A stretch of DNA of 48,054 nt. It comes from Planctomycetota bacterium (lineage in GTDB: Bacteria; Planctomycetota; Phycisphaerae; Phycisphaerales; SM1A02). A model generated the notes under the pieces. The model worked only from the letters and a program-made list of their open reading frames with translations, was not told the origin of the DNA and ran no database searches. Of this stretch, positions 15,915 through 24,210 are shown piece after piece (within the stretch, counting starts at the first letter, position 1; every line of letters starts with the position of its first letter). The stretch lies in contig JAFMML010000022.1 in assembly GCA_017859745.1 (NCBI GenBank), positions 1 through 48,054 on the forward strand, in the 5' to 3' direction. A program made the translations under genes and the position numbers.

Positions 15915-17342
15915 ATGCAGCACCCCTACCGAACCATCCGTCTCCTGCCCGCCACCATCGCCGCGACCGTCTGTGTGGCGCCGGCGGTCGCGCAGTTCGG
16001 GGGCGATGCCGGCCTCGCCGATGCCTTCCGCCAGGACTTCTACCGGCGAGATCTGGTCATCTTCAACAACGTGCTCGATCTCGAGGACTGGCAGCGACCC
16101 ATCGTCGAGGTGCTGCTCGAGGACTACGCCGCCTCGTTCGAAGCCGGCCTGACCGCGATGCGGAACGAGATCGCCGACATGCGCGTCGACGCCTCCGGCG
16201 ACGGCCGGGCCATCATGGAGCGCATGATGCAGCCCCTCGAGGCGTGGGAGCAGGACAAGGAGCTGCTTGCCGACCAGTTCCTCGCCAACGTCCGGACCCA
16301 GCTCAGCCCGGTGCAGGAGGCCCGCTGGCCGGCGCTCGAGCGAGCGCTGCGTCGCGAGAAGGATCTTCCGCAGTCGGAACTCTCGGGCGAGGGCCTCGAT
16401 CTCGTCGCGGTGCTGGCGAGAGTTCAGGTTCCCCCGCAGGTGCTCGAAGCGATCGCCCCGACCATCGACCAGTACGAGACCGACCTCGATCGCGCCCTGC
16501 TCGCGAGAGCGCAGCGCATGGACTCGCTGCAGCCGGCGGTTCGTGAAGCCATGCAGGAGATGAACTTCCAGCGGGGTCTGCAGATCATGGAACAGATCAT
16601 GGCGGCCCGCATCGAAGTCCGCTCCGCACAGGAACGGGGCCTCGAGGCGATCGCCTCCGCACTTCCAGAGGAGTTCTCGGCGACCTTTCGGCAGGAGGCG
16701 CTCGAGCAGGCGTTCCCGAAGGTCTACGGTCCGAACTCGACCATCTCCTTCATCGCCGCCGCGAAGGCGATCGAGGATCTGACGCCCGAGCAGCTCGAGG
16801 GCATCGAGGCGATCGAACGCGACTACCTCGCGCAGCTCGAAGTCCTCAACGCCCGCATGCGAGAGCTCTACCGCATCGAGGAGCCGCAAGAGCCGCAGCG
16901 TCGATTCGAGCGAATCCTGCAAAGGCAGCAGGGCGAGTCTCCGCGTCGCCGCACGTCGGGCGAACCCGAGGCGATTCGCACCGTGCGTGGCGAGCGGGAG
17001 GAACTCGGACGTCGCACTCGCGAGGCGATCCTGGCCCTGCTGACTCCGGATCAGAGCACTCGCCTGCCCGGCTTCGCCAAGCCCGGCAGCATGCTCGACA
17101 AGGGCCAGTCCGACGGACGGAACTACCAGGAGACGCCAACCCTCAACGCAGGCGGTCTCGGCGCCAAGGGGCCCAGCAAGGATGAACGCCGCGGGAACGC
17201 CTTCGCCCCAGTGGACCGAAGCCCCCGCAACGAGGAGATCGAGGTGGAGAAGCGCAAGGATTCCGACCGGATCCGATCCCAGCCCAGCCGCGGTGGGACG
17301 GGCGGCCGGGGCGGCAGCACGCCCTCGGGCCGCGACGACTGA
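15915..17342 (+). CDS. Secreted helical protein of unknown function heading the secretion operon
   Basis: A 475-residue exported protein with a signal peptide (LLPATIAATVCVAPAVAQ). From about residue 35 to 340 it is almost entirely charged amphipathic helix, with repeated features such as DLEDWQRPIVEVLLEDY, LSPVQEARWPALERALRRE and LTPEQLEGIEAIERDYLAQ. The 'LTP.Q' elements recall Spy/LTXXQ-type periplasmic chaperones, but this is a resemblance only. The last 130 residues are low-complexity and basic (ending in a Gly-rich stretch). I know no family for the whole. It lies 43 bases upstream of gspE in the same direction and probably belongs to the operon, suggesting a periplasmic role with the secretion machine. 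Confidence 0.75.
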   Translation: MQHPYRTIRLLPATIAATVCVAPAVAQFGGDAGLADAFRQDFYRRDLVIFNNVLDLEDWQRPIVEVLLEDYAASFEAGLTAMRNEIADMRVDASGDGRAIMERMMQPLEAWEQDKELLADQFLANVRTQLSPVQEARWPALERALRREKDLPQSELSGEGLDLVAVLARVQVPPQVLEAIAPTIDQYETDLDRALLARAQRMDSLQPAVREAMQEMNFQRGLQIMEQIMAARIEVRSAQERGLEAIASALPEEFSATFRQEALEQAFPKVYGPNSTISFIAAAKAIEDLTPEQLEGIEAIERDYLAQLEVLNARMRELYRIEEPQEPQRRFERILQRQQGESPRRRTSGEPEAIRTVRGEREELGRRTREAILALLTPDQSTRLPGFAKPGSMLDKGQSDGRNYQETPTLNAGGLGAKGPSKDERRGNAFAPVDRSPRNEEIEVEKRKDSDRIRSQPSRGGTGGRGGSTPSGRDD

Positions 17343-17385
17343 CCAGCAGGTTCCCTTCCTCCGACCCGAGAATCGAACATCCACC

Positions 17386-19011
17386 GTGAGTGATCTCAGC
17401 GACGCCATCGCCTCCGCCAACGGCACCGTGACCCGAACCGAGGTTGCGCCGCCACTTCGCGAACGATGCGAAGCGCTCGGCATCGACTGGTTGGACAAGG
17501 CCCCCGCGGCCGACGACGAGGCCGTCGATCTGCTCGACGCCGACGTCGCGGTGCGACTGAGGGCGGTGCCGATCGGCCTGTCCGGACGGCGTCTGACCGT
17601 GGCGATGGCCGACCCCACCGACCTCGCCTCCGTGGACGAACTCGCGGCGATGACGGCGCACGCGATTCGCCGCGTGGGCATCGAGGGCGCGGCGTTCGCC
17701 GAGCTGATGCGATCGGCGTACGGAACCACGGCGGCCCGCATGGCCCAGTCGCTCGCCGACGACGGCGGACTCGCCACCCCCGAGGCCGAACACAACCTCG
17801 ACGCCATCGAGGCCGACGACGTCCACCGGATGGCGGAGCAGCCGACGCTCATCAACCTGGTGAACCTGCTGCTTCTCGAGGCGATCCAGTCGCGAGCTTC
17901 GGACGTCCACATCGAGCCGTTCGAAAGCGAGTTGCGGGTCAAGTACCGGATCGACGGCGTGCTGGTGTCCCAGCAGTCCCCGCCGAAGCATCTTCAGGCG
18001 GCCCTGATCGGCCGCGTGAAGATCATGGCCAACATGAACATCGCCGAGCGGTACGTGCCGCAGGACGGACACATCACCCTGCGGTTCGAGGGTCGCAAGG
18101 TGGACATCCGCGTGTCCACGGTCCCCACGCTGTACGGCGAGAGCGTGGTGATGCGTCTGCTCGACAAGAGCTCGCTTCCGCTCGATCTGGTCAGCCTCGG
18201 CATGAGCGAGCGACATCGCGAGCTGATCGATCGGATGATCGCCAAGCCGCACGGCCTCGTTCTGGTGACCGGCCCCACCGGATCGGGCAAGACCACCTCG
18301 CTGTACGCGGCGCTCAGCAAGCTCTACGACCCCCGCAAGAAGATCATCACCATCGAGGATCCCGTCGAGTACGAACTCGAAGGCATCAACCAGATCCCGG
18401 TGAATCCCAAGCGGGGCCTCACGTTCGCCACCGGCCTGCGGGCGATTCTCCGGCAGGACCCCGACGTGGTCTTCGTCGGCGAGATCCGCGACGCCGAGAC
18501 GGTCGACATCGCGATCCGCTCGGCGCTGACCGGCCACCTCATCTTCAGCACCCTGCACACCAACGACGCCATCAGCTCGATCGGTCGTCTGGTGGACATG
18601 GGCGCGGAGCCGTTTCTCGTGGCCTCCGTGGTGGAGGGCTTGATGGCCCAGCGGCTCGGACGGCGGATCTGTCCCAAGTGCGCCGTGCGCCGTCCCATGC
18701 CCGAGGAGACCGCGGTGCGACTCACCGAGCGGGAACTCGCCGCCTTCGGAGGCGAGATCACCATTGGCGAGGGTTGCGAGGAGTGCGGCGGATCGGGATT
18801 CAAGGGTCGGATGGGCTTCTTCGAAGTCATCCGCATCGGCGGTCCGTTGCGGGCCGCGATCGCCGCCAACCGGCCGGTCATCGAGCTCAAGTCGATTCTC
18901 GGCGACGACTACATCACCATGCGTCGCGACGGCATCGAGAAGGCTGCAGCGGGCCTGACCACCGTGGACGAGGTCCTCCGGGCGACGCAGGACGTCGACG
19001 AGTTGGAGTGA
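17386..19011 (+). CDS. gspE: Type II secretion assembly ATPase GspE
   Basis: A 541-residue cytoplasmic ATPase that powers pseudopilus assembly. It has an N-terminal T2SSE_N-like domain (residues 1-130), then SRASDVHIEPFESELRVKYR, Walker A GPTGSGKTTS near residue 296, the Asp box ITIEDPVEYELEG, Walker B LRQDPDVVFVGEIRD and the His box HLIFSTLHTNDA. Two CxxC pairs (CPKC at about 429, CEEC at about 464) form the zinc module typical of assembly ATPases rather than PilT. I chose the GTG at 17386, 43 bases after the preceding stop. The frame is open farther upstream but would overlap the previous gene. First recognisable gsp gene, followed by gspF after 7 bases. Confidence 0.95.
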   Translation: MSDLSDAIASANGTVTRTEVAPPLRERCEALGIDWLDKAPAADDEAVDLLDADVAVRLRAVPIGLSGRRLTVAMADPTDLASVDELAAMTAHAIRRVGIEGAAFAELMRSAYGTTAARMAQSLADDGGLATPEAEHNLDAIEADDVHRMAEQPTLINLVNLLLLEAIQSRASDVHIEPFESELRVKYRIDGVLVSQQSPPKHLQAALIGRVKIMANMNIAERYVPQDGHITLRFEGRKVDIRVSTVPTLYGESVVMRLLDKSSLPLDLVSLGMSERHRELIDRMIAKPHGLVLVTGPTGSGKTTSLYAALSKLYDPRKKIITIEDPVEYELEGINQIPVNPKRGLTFATGLRAILRQDPDVVFVGEIRDAETVDIAIRSALTGHLIFSTLHTNDAISSIGRLVDMGAEPFLVASVVEGLMAQRLGRRICPKCAVRRPMPEETAVRLTERELAAFGGEITIGEGCEECGGSGFKGRMGFFEVIRIGGPLRAAIAANRPVIELKSILGDDYITMRRDGIEKAAAGLTTVDEVLRATQDVDELE

Positions 19012-19018
19012 AGCCGCC

Positions 19019-20248
19019 GTGGCGACCTTTCGATATCAGGCGATCGACAGCGGCGGCACCGTCTCCACGGGATCGCTCGACGCACCGGACCGCATGGTCG
19101 CGGTGAAGATGCTGGAGCAGCGGGGACTCGTTGCGCTTGCGATCGACGGGGATGGCGTCGCGACGGCGGCCGCGGGAGTGGCCGCTCGGCGCCGCAACAG
19201 TCGCCCGACGATCTCGAGAGCCGAGACCGCCACGCTGGTCCGAGAGATCGCCACCGCGATCGAGGCCGGCCTGCCCCTGCTGCAGGCGTTGCGGACGGTG
19301 CGACGCCAGGCCGGCAATCGGAAGCTCGAGACGATTCTCGACTTTCTCATGGAACGGGTCGAGGCCGGACAACCGCTGGCACGGGCCGCCCAGGAGTACG
19401 GACCGCCCTTCGACGATCTCATCGTCGGCATGTTCCGCGCCGCCGATGCGACCGGTCGCACCAGCGAAGTGCTCCATCAGCTCGCCGACCTCCTCGACCG
19501 CGCGGTGGAACTGCGGCGAGAGGTCGTTGCGGCCACCGTCTATCCGATGATCGTCGCGGGCCTCATCGCGGTCAGCACCGCAGTGCTGGTGACCTTCCTG
19601 CTGCCGAGACTGATGGCGCCGATCGCGGGACAGAGCGGCATCGAACTGCCCTGGCCCACCGTGGTGCTGCTGGGCGTGGCGGACCTCCTCGGATCGTGGT
19701 GGTGGGCGATCGCCGCGGCCGCCGTCGGACTCGTGGCGCTGTGGCGATGGTGGATCCGCGACGCCGGCAACCGCCTGATCTTCGACCGCTTCGTGCTTCG
19801 GGTCCCGATCCTGGGCCGCCTGGTGCGGGACATCGCCGTGGCCCGCTTCACGAGGACTCTCGGCACGCTCGCTTCGGCGGGCATTCCGATCCTCTCGGCG
19901 CTGCGCATCGTCCGCGACACCCTGGGCAACGCGGCGCTGATCCGCGCCATCGACGAAGTGCAGGACAAGGTGACCACGGGCCAGTCGCTGGCCGATCCCC
20001 TCGAACGCAGCGGTCACTTCCCGCCCCTGCTCATCCAGATCGTCAACATCGGTGAACGGTCCGGCCGACTGGAGAGCATGCTGCTCCATGCGGCGGTCGC
20101 CTTCGATCGACAGGTCGACTCGTCGCTGAAGATCTTCACCAAGGCGCTGCCGCCGCTGCTGCTGGTGGTCATGGCCTCCCTTGCCGCCTTCGTGCTCGCG
20201 GCGATCATCCTTCCGCTTCTCCAGATGCAGGAGGCGATCGGCGCCTGA
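19019..20248 (+). CDS. gspF: Type II secretion inner-membrane platform protein GspF
   Basis: A 409-residue polytopic platform protein with the usual layout: an N-terminal cytoplasmic segment (ATFRYQAIDSGG), two T2SSF repeats and three transmembrane helices (about residues 175-195, 225-245 and 378-402). Repeat motifs: VREIATAIEAGLPLLQALRT and FTRTLGTLASAGIPILSALR. It starts with GTG, 7 bases after gspE, so the two are coupled. It is one of two GspF/PilC-type proteins in the window; the other, at 38487-39713, is associated with PilT. Confidence 0.93.
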   Translation: MATFRYQAIDSGGTVSTGSLDAPDRMVAVKMLEQRGLVALAIDGDGVATAAAGVAARRRNSRPTISRAETATLVREIATAIEAGLPLLQALRTVRRQAGNRKLETILDFLMERVEAGQPLARAAQEYGPPFDDLIVGMFRAADATGRTSEVLHQLADLLDRAVELRREVVAATVYPMIVAGLIAVSTAVLVTFLLPRLMAPIAGQSGIELPWPTVVLLGVADLLGSWWWAIAAAAVGLVALWRWWIRDAGNRLIFDRFVLRVPILGRLVRDIAVARFTRTLGTLASAGIPILSALRIVRDTLGNAALIRAIDEVQDKVTTGQSLADPLERSGHFPPLLIQIVNIGERSGRLESMLLHAAVAFDRQVDSSLKIFTKALPPLLLVVMASLAAFVLAAIILPLLQMQEAIGA

Positions 20249-20298
20249 CCAAGACCTCCAGCCGAGACCTCCCACCGAGACCTTCAGGTATCCCTCCC

Positions 20299-20739
20299 AT
20301 GAGCAATCGCAGTCATCGTTCCCGCGACCCACGACGCCAGCGAGGCTTCAGCCTCATCGAGGTGATCGTCGCGGTCACCATCATCGCCATCCTCGCGGCC
20401 CTCGTCGCTCCGCGTCTCACCCGGTTCCTGGGTCAGGCCAAGGAGAAGAAGGCCTACGCCGACACCCAGAGCCTCGCGCAGCAAGTCAAGCTGTACATGA
20501 CCGAGCAGGGCCTCAGCCGGCCCTCCGACGACTTCGAACTCGACATGCTGCTCGAGGGCGACGATCCCTACCTGGACAACGCCGACCAGTTGATCGATCC
20601 GTGGGGCAATCGATACGTCATCGTCATCCCGGGCGAGGTCAACGTCGACTTCGACATCGTCTCCTACGGCTCGGATGGCGAGCGTGGCGGCGAGGGCGAC
20701 GCCGCCGACATCGTGCACGGACTTCGTCCGGACTCGTGA
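20299..20739 (+). CDS. gspG: Major pseudopilin GspG
   Basis: A 146-residue prepilin. A short basic leader ends at Gly16, and cleavage before GFSLIEVI's Phe gives the methylated Phe1 and Glu5 (FSLIE). After the hydrophobic helix comes the typical GspG domain with DNADQLIDPWGNRYVIVIPG and the calcium-site loop SYGSDGERGGEGDAADI. The Gly/Asp-rich loop near the C-terminus is the GspG hallmark and separates it from other pseudopilins. It follows gspF after 50 bases. It needs a prepilin peptidase, which is not encoded here. Confidence 0.95.
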   Translation: MSNRSHRSRDPRRQRGFSLIEVIVAVTIIAILAALVAPRLTRFLGQAKEKKAYADTQSLAQQVKLYMTEQGLSRPSDDFELDMLLEGDDPYLDNADQLIDPWGNRYVIVIPGEVNVDFDIVSYGSDGERGGEGDAADIVHGLRPDS

Positions 20740-20755
20740 TTCCGACATCGCTCCC

Positions 20756-21328
20756 ATGCGACCTTCCGCCCCGTCACCGCGTCGTGGGTTCAGCCTCGTC
20801 GAGATCCTGATCGTCGTGGCGGTCATCGCCATCCTCGCCGGACTCGTGGTGCCCCGCGTCGGTGGACTGAAGAGGCGAGAGGAGTCGCTGGCGGTGGATC
20901 GCGTGGCGGACCTCCTGACGATGTTCGCCTTCCGAACCTCGGCGGGCATGCAACCGGTGGGCCTTCTGCACGACGCCGAGGCCGGTCGGATCGAGCTCCT
21001 GATCCTCGACATCGATCCGTCGCAGGCGGACATGCCGGTGGTGTGGCAGCCCGATCGCCTCAGCATGCCTGTTCTGTTGCCGGAAGGCCTCGAGATCGTG
21101 TCGGCGTCGGAGGATCTCGCCTCGCTGCCCCGAGGGGACTGGATGATCGCCTCGAAGCCCGGAGGCGATCGGCCCCGCATCGAGCTTCGACTCGAGGGCG
21201 ACGGCGTCCAGGTCGACATCGTGCTGGAGCCGCACGACCTCGCGGCGAGGCGCTCCGATCGTTCGCAACTCCGACGACGGGAGCCGCGGGATCTCGACGA
21301 GGAGGGGCTCGACCGCGACCAATGGTGA
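20756..21328 (+). CDS. gspH: Minor pseudopilin, GspH-like
   Basis: A 190-residue prepilin-type protein. The leader MRPSAPSPRRG is followed by FSLVEILIVVAVIAILAGLV, with Glu at +5. The C-terminal domain (VDRVADLLTMFAFRTSAGMQ, then beta-rich sequence ending VDIVLEPHD) fits GspH by size and position after gspG. Sequence similarity to canonical GspH is weak, so the letter rests mainly on gene order. A charged tail (LRRREPRDLDEEGLDRDQW) follows. The stop overlaps the next start by 7 bases (ATGGTGA). Confidence 0.8.
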   Translation: MRPSAPSPRRGFSLVEILIVVAVIAILAGLVVPRVGGLKRREESLAVDRVADLLTMFAFRTSAGMQPVGLLHDAEAGRIELLILDIDPSQADMPVVWQPDRLSMPVLLPEGLEIVSASEDLASLPRGDWMIASKPGGDRPRIELRLEGDGVQVDIVLEPHDLAARRSDRSQLRRREPRDLDEEGLDRDQW

Positions 21329-21798
21329 CCTACGCCATCCAACACGGGTGCCGGCACCGCGGCTTCGCGCTCGTCGATGCGATCGTCGCCGGCCTGCTCC
21401 TCGCAATCGGGCTTGCGGCGATCATCTCGCTCGGCTCGCGTGCGCTGTCGCTGCAGCAGCGGGGCGAACGGGAGGTCGTCGCGGCGTCGCTTCTGGACGA
21501 GATCCTCGCAACGGTCCTGATGGAGGGCCCCGCCGACTATCCGAAGCTGCACTCGATGTCCGGCGTCTTCGACGAGCCCTTCGCGGCCTTCGAGTACGAG
21601 GTGGCGATCGACGAAGGTGCTCCGGGCGTCCCGTTCCGGGTGGTCGCGACGGTGCGGCACGAGTCGGGAGACTCCTACAGTTGCGAGACGTTGATCGCTC
21701 CGAAGCTCGGCGAGGAGCCGGATCCGCCACGACAACCGCTCGAACCGATCGATCGCGAGGCGGCGCTGCTCGAGGCCGAAACCGAGGACCAGCCATGA
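21322..21798 (+). CDS. gspI: Minor pseudopilin, GspI-like, with Asp at mature position 5
   Basis: A 158-residue prepilin-type protein. The leader ends at Gly14, and the mature N-terminus is FALVDAIVAGLLLAIGLAAI, giving Asp instead of Glu at position 5. The remainder, with LLDEILATVLMEGPADYP and a short beta-rich domain, fits the small GspI pseudopilin by length and position. Its start overlaps gspH by 7 bases and its stop overlaps the next ATG by 4 (ATGA). The substitution matters because Glu5 normally pairs with the N-terminal amine of the neighbouring subunit. Confidence 0.8.
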   Translation: MVTYAIQHGCRHRGFALVDAIVAGLLLAIGLAAIISLGSRALSLQQRGEREVVAASLLDEILATVLMEGPADYPKLHSMSGVFDEPFAAFEYEVAIDEGAPGVPFRVVATVRHESGDSYSCETLIAPKLGEEPDPPRQPLEPIDREAALLEAETEDQP

Positions 21799-22820
21799 AC
21801 GAGAGGAGTCCCATGACGACACCGCACCCCAACGCCGCCCGTCGGGCCGGATTCACGTTGATCGAGATGATCGTCGCCGGCGTGATCGCGGCCCTGGTGC
21901 TCGGCGCGGTCACCTTCAGCCTCTCGCAACTCGGCCGCTCCCGAAACGTCGCGGTGGCGAGGCTGGAGAGCTCGATGCGGGCGAGGGCGGCCTTGGAGAA
22001 CGTTCGTCGGGACATCGCCGGCGTCATCCGCGATGCCGATCTCCTGAAGGTTCGGGTGCTGCTCGTGGACGGCACCGCGCCGACCGCGTTCGGCCTGGTC
22101 GATCGCGACGAACTGCTGCTCTTCTCCAACAGCCTGAGATCCACGAGGGAGACCGCGTTCAGCGGCGAGGGCATCGAGTACGAGACGCACTACCGGGTGG
22201 AGGAGGACGATCTCGGCAGCGTGCTCTGGCAGCGTCGCGACTTCATGCCCGACGGCTATCCCGACGCCGGCGGCATGGCGGTGCCGCTGGTCGAGGGCGT
22301 GGTCGCCCTGCGCATCGAGGCCTACGACGGGGTGTCCTGGTACGAGGAGTGGGACAGCGACCTCGACGGCCTGCCGTGGGCCCTACGGGTCTCCGTCAGC
22401 ACGCTTCCGTCGGACGAGGATCTCTCCGACCCCGACCCGCGTGGTCTGACCACGCTCCGGACCTTGGTGCCGATCGATCGGATCGTGCCTCCGCCACAGG
22501 AGACCGAAGAGGACAAGCTGGCCGAAGAGGCCGCCGCCGAGGCGGCGGCGGACGACGCGGCCGCGCAATCGCTTGAAGGTGGAGACGCCGGCGGCCTTGG
22601 AGGCGGATTCGGCAACGGTGGCGGTCGTGGCGGCGACGGCGACGGTGGCGGTCGCGGCGGAAACGGAGGCGGTCGGGGCGGTCGGGGCGGTGGCCGAGGA
22701 GGCCCGACTCTGGGACCAGGCCTTGGACCAGGCCTTCGGGCGTCGCCGGCGAACCTCAACCCCAACACATCCGTCGGCCGAGGCAGCAGGACCAATCGGC
22801 TCGGCGTGCAGGACTTCTGA
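21795..22820 (+). CDS. gspJ: Minor pseudopilin, GspJ-like, with long Gly/Arg-rich tail
   Basis: A 341-residue prepilin-type protein. The leader (MNERSPMTTPHPNAARRAG) is followed by FTLIEMIVAGVIAALVLGAV with Glu5. The globular part to about residue 240 (VRRDIAGVIRDADLL, WALRVSVSTLPSDEDLSD) suits GspJ. It then has an acidic/alanine segment (EEDKLAEEAAAEAAADDAAA) and about 60 residues of Gly/Arg/Asp low complexity, absent from canonical GspJ (about 200 residues). The ATG at 21795 overlaps gspI by 4 bases. An alternative ATG at 21813 has GAGAGGAG just upstream and may be the true start. The neighbouring gene is gspK. Confidence 0.82.
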   Translation: MNERSPMTTPHPNAARRAGFTLIEMIVAGVIAALVLGAVTFSLSQLGRSRNVAVARLESSMRARAALENVRRDIAGVIRDADLLKVRVLLVDGTAPTAFGLVDRDELLLFSNSLRSTRETAFSGEGIEYETHYRVEEDDLGSVLWQRRDFMPDGYPDAGGMAVPLVEGVVALRIEAYDGVSWYEEWDSDLDGLPWALRVSVSTLPSDEDLSDPDPRGLTTLRTLVPIDRIVPPPQETEEDKLAEEAAAEAAADDAAAQSLEGGDAGGLGGGFGNGGGRGGDGDGGGRGGNGGGRGGRGGGRGGPTLGPGLGPGLRASPANLNPNTSVGRGSRTNRLGVQDF

Positions 22821-22821
22821 C

Positions 22822-24180
22822 ATGCGTCGCGGCGCCGTCGTCGTCATCGTGATCTGGGCGATCGCAATCGCCGCGTCGATCGTGGCGGCGGTTCAGTTGG
22901 TCTGCTTCCGGCAGGCGACCATCGGACGGGAGACGCTGGCGAGGGTTCAGGCCCGCTGGGCCGCCCGCGCCGGCATCGAAGAGGCGATCGCCATCATGGC
23001 CTGGCACGGCGAGAACCCCGATGCCGACGATCCCCGCGCGGTCGTTCGCGATCTCGAGCTCGCTGCCGACGGCGATCTGTCGACGGGTTCGTGGAGGATC
23101 CGCCACCTGCGGGACGGCATCGAGCGTCTCGGTCCCCTCGACGAGCATTCCAAGCTGAACGTCAACCGTCTCGGTCGAGGCGAGCTCCTGAACCTCGAGG
23201 ACATGTCCCTCGACGTCGCCGACGCGGTCATCGACTGGCGAGACGACGACGACGAGGTCACGGGCATCGGCGCGGAGAGCGACTGGTATCGGAATCGAGA
23301 CAGCGGCTACCAGCCCCGAAACGCGGACTTCCGCCATGTGTCGGAACTCGAACTGGTCGCGGGCATCTGGCCGGAGCGGCTCCGCGGCGAGGACTGGAAC
23401 CTCAACGGCCGCCTCGATCCCAACGAGGACGACGGCGACGCCAGCTTTCCCGACGACAACGCGGACGGGGTGCTCGATGGCGGCTGGGCCGCGGTGCTGA
23501 CCGCCTCGAGTCGGAGCAGCGGCCGCACCACCTCCGGCGAGCCGCGCCTCGATCTGCGGACCGCCGAAGAGGGGGATGTGCTCGAGCGCCTCGGCCTCGA
23601 CGACGAGCAGGCCAAGGCCCTGATCTCCTACGCCCAGCGTCCGGACGCCTCGATGGAGGCGCTTCTGATCGAAGACCTCGGCACGCTCGCAGCCGGTCAG
23701 ACCTCCTCGAGTTCGGGGACCGCGGTGGCCCGAACCCGCCGAAGCCGGGCGGGGATCGGCCGGAGTTCAAGCTCCTCCAACGCTCGACCGCTCGACCAGG
23801 TTCAGCTCCGAACGCTGTTCGCCGAGGCGACCATCGGCCAGGACGATCTCGAGCCGGGGCCGGGACGCCTGAACCTCAACTCCGCCTCCGCCGAGGCGCT
23901 GCGGGTGCTGTTCCCGGACGATCCGGGCATCGCCGACTCGATCGTCTCCTATCGGGACTCCAAGCCGGAGGGTCTCACGAGCATCGTGGACCTTCTCGAG
24001 GTCGATATGATCACCCCTCAGCGGTTGGCGGCACTTCGCAATCAGGTCGACGTGACCGGAGACGTGTTCACGATCTCCAGTCGAGGCCGGGCGGAGGCAA
24101 CGGGGCTGGAAGTGGAAATCCTCGCCACCGTGGATCGTTCCACCCTTCCGGTTCGCATCCTCGAGTACCGCGAACCGTAG
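22822..24180 (+). CDS. gspK: Pseudopilus tip protein GspK with EF-hand-like loops
   Basis: A 452-residue protein that would cap the GspI-J-K tip complex. As in other GspK, the N-terminus (MRRGAVVVIVIWAIAIAASI) has no Glu at position 5. Family motifs include ARAGIEEAIAIM, GPLDEHSKLNVNRLGRGELL and SLDVADAVIDWRDDDDEVTG. The late LNLNSASAEALRVLFPDDPG and IVDLLEVDMITPQRLAAL are helix-hairpin-helix-like and usual in GspK. A canonical EF-hand loop (DWNLNGRLDPNE, residues 191-202) and a second partial loop (DDNADGVLD, 211-219) lie in the middle. A Ser-rich insertion occupies about residues 295-330. The start is 2 bases after the gspJ stop. Confidence 0.9.
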   Translation: MRRGAVVVIVIWAIAIAASIVAAVQLVCFRQATIGRETLARVQARWAARAGIEEAIAIMAWHGENPDADDPRAVVRDLELAADGDLSTGSWRIRHLRDGIERLGPLDEHSKLNVNRLGRGELLNLEDMSLDVADAVIDWRDDDDEVTGIGAESDWYRNRDSGYQPRNADFRHVSELELVAGIWPERLRGEDWNLNGRLDPNEDDGDASFPDDNADGVLDGGWAAVLTASSRSSGRTTSGEPRLDLRTAEEGDVLERLGLDDEQAKALISYAQRPDASMEALLIEDLGTLAAGQTSSSSGTAVARTRRSRAGIGRSSSSSNARPLDQVQLRTLFAEATIGQDDLEPGPGRLNLNSASAEALRVLFPDDPGIADSIVSYRDSKPEGLTSIVDLLEVDMITPQRLAALRNQVDVTGDVFTISSRGRAEATGLEVEILATVDRSTLPVRILEYREP

Positions 24181-24210
24181 TCGACGCTCCCGAGTCCCCC
24201 AACGTCCCTC

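Noticed and set aside
17182-17385. Upstream extension of the gspE frame
   Set aside because: It overlaps the end of the preceding gene in another frame and reads as Arg/Ala-rich sequence unlike any GspE. The GTG at 17386 gives the normal N-terminal domain.
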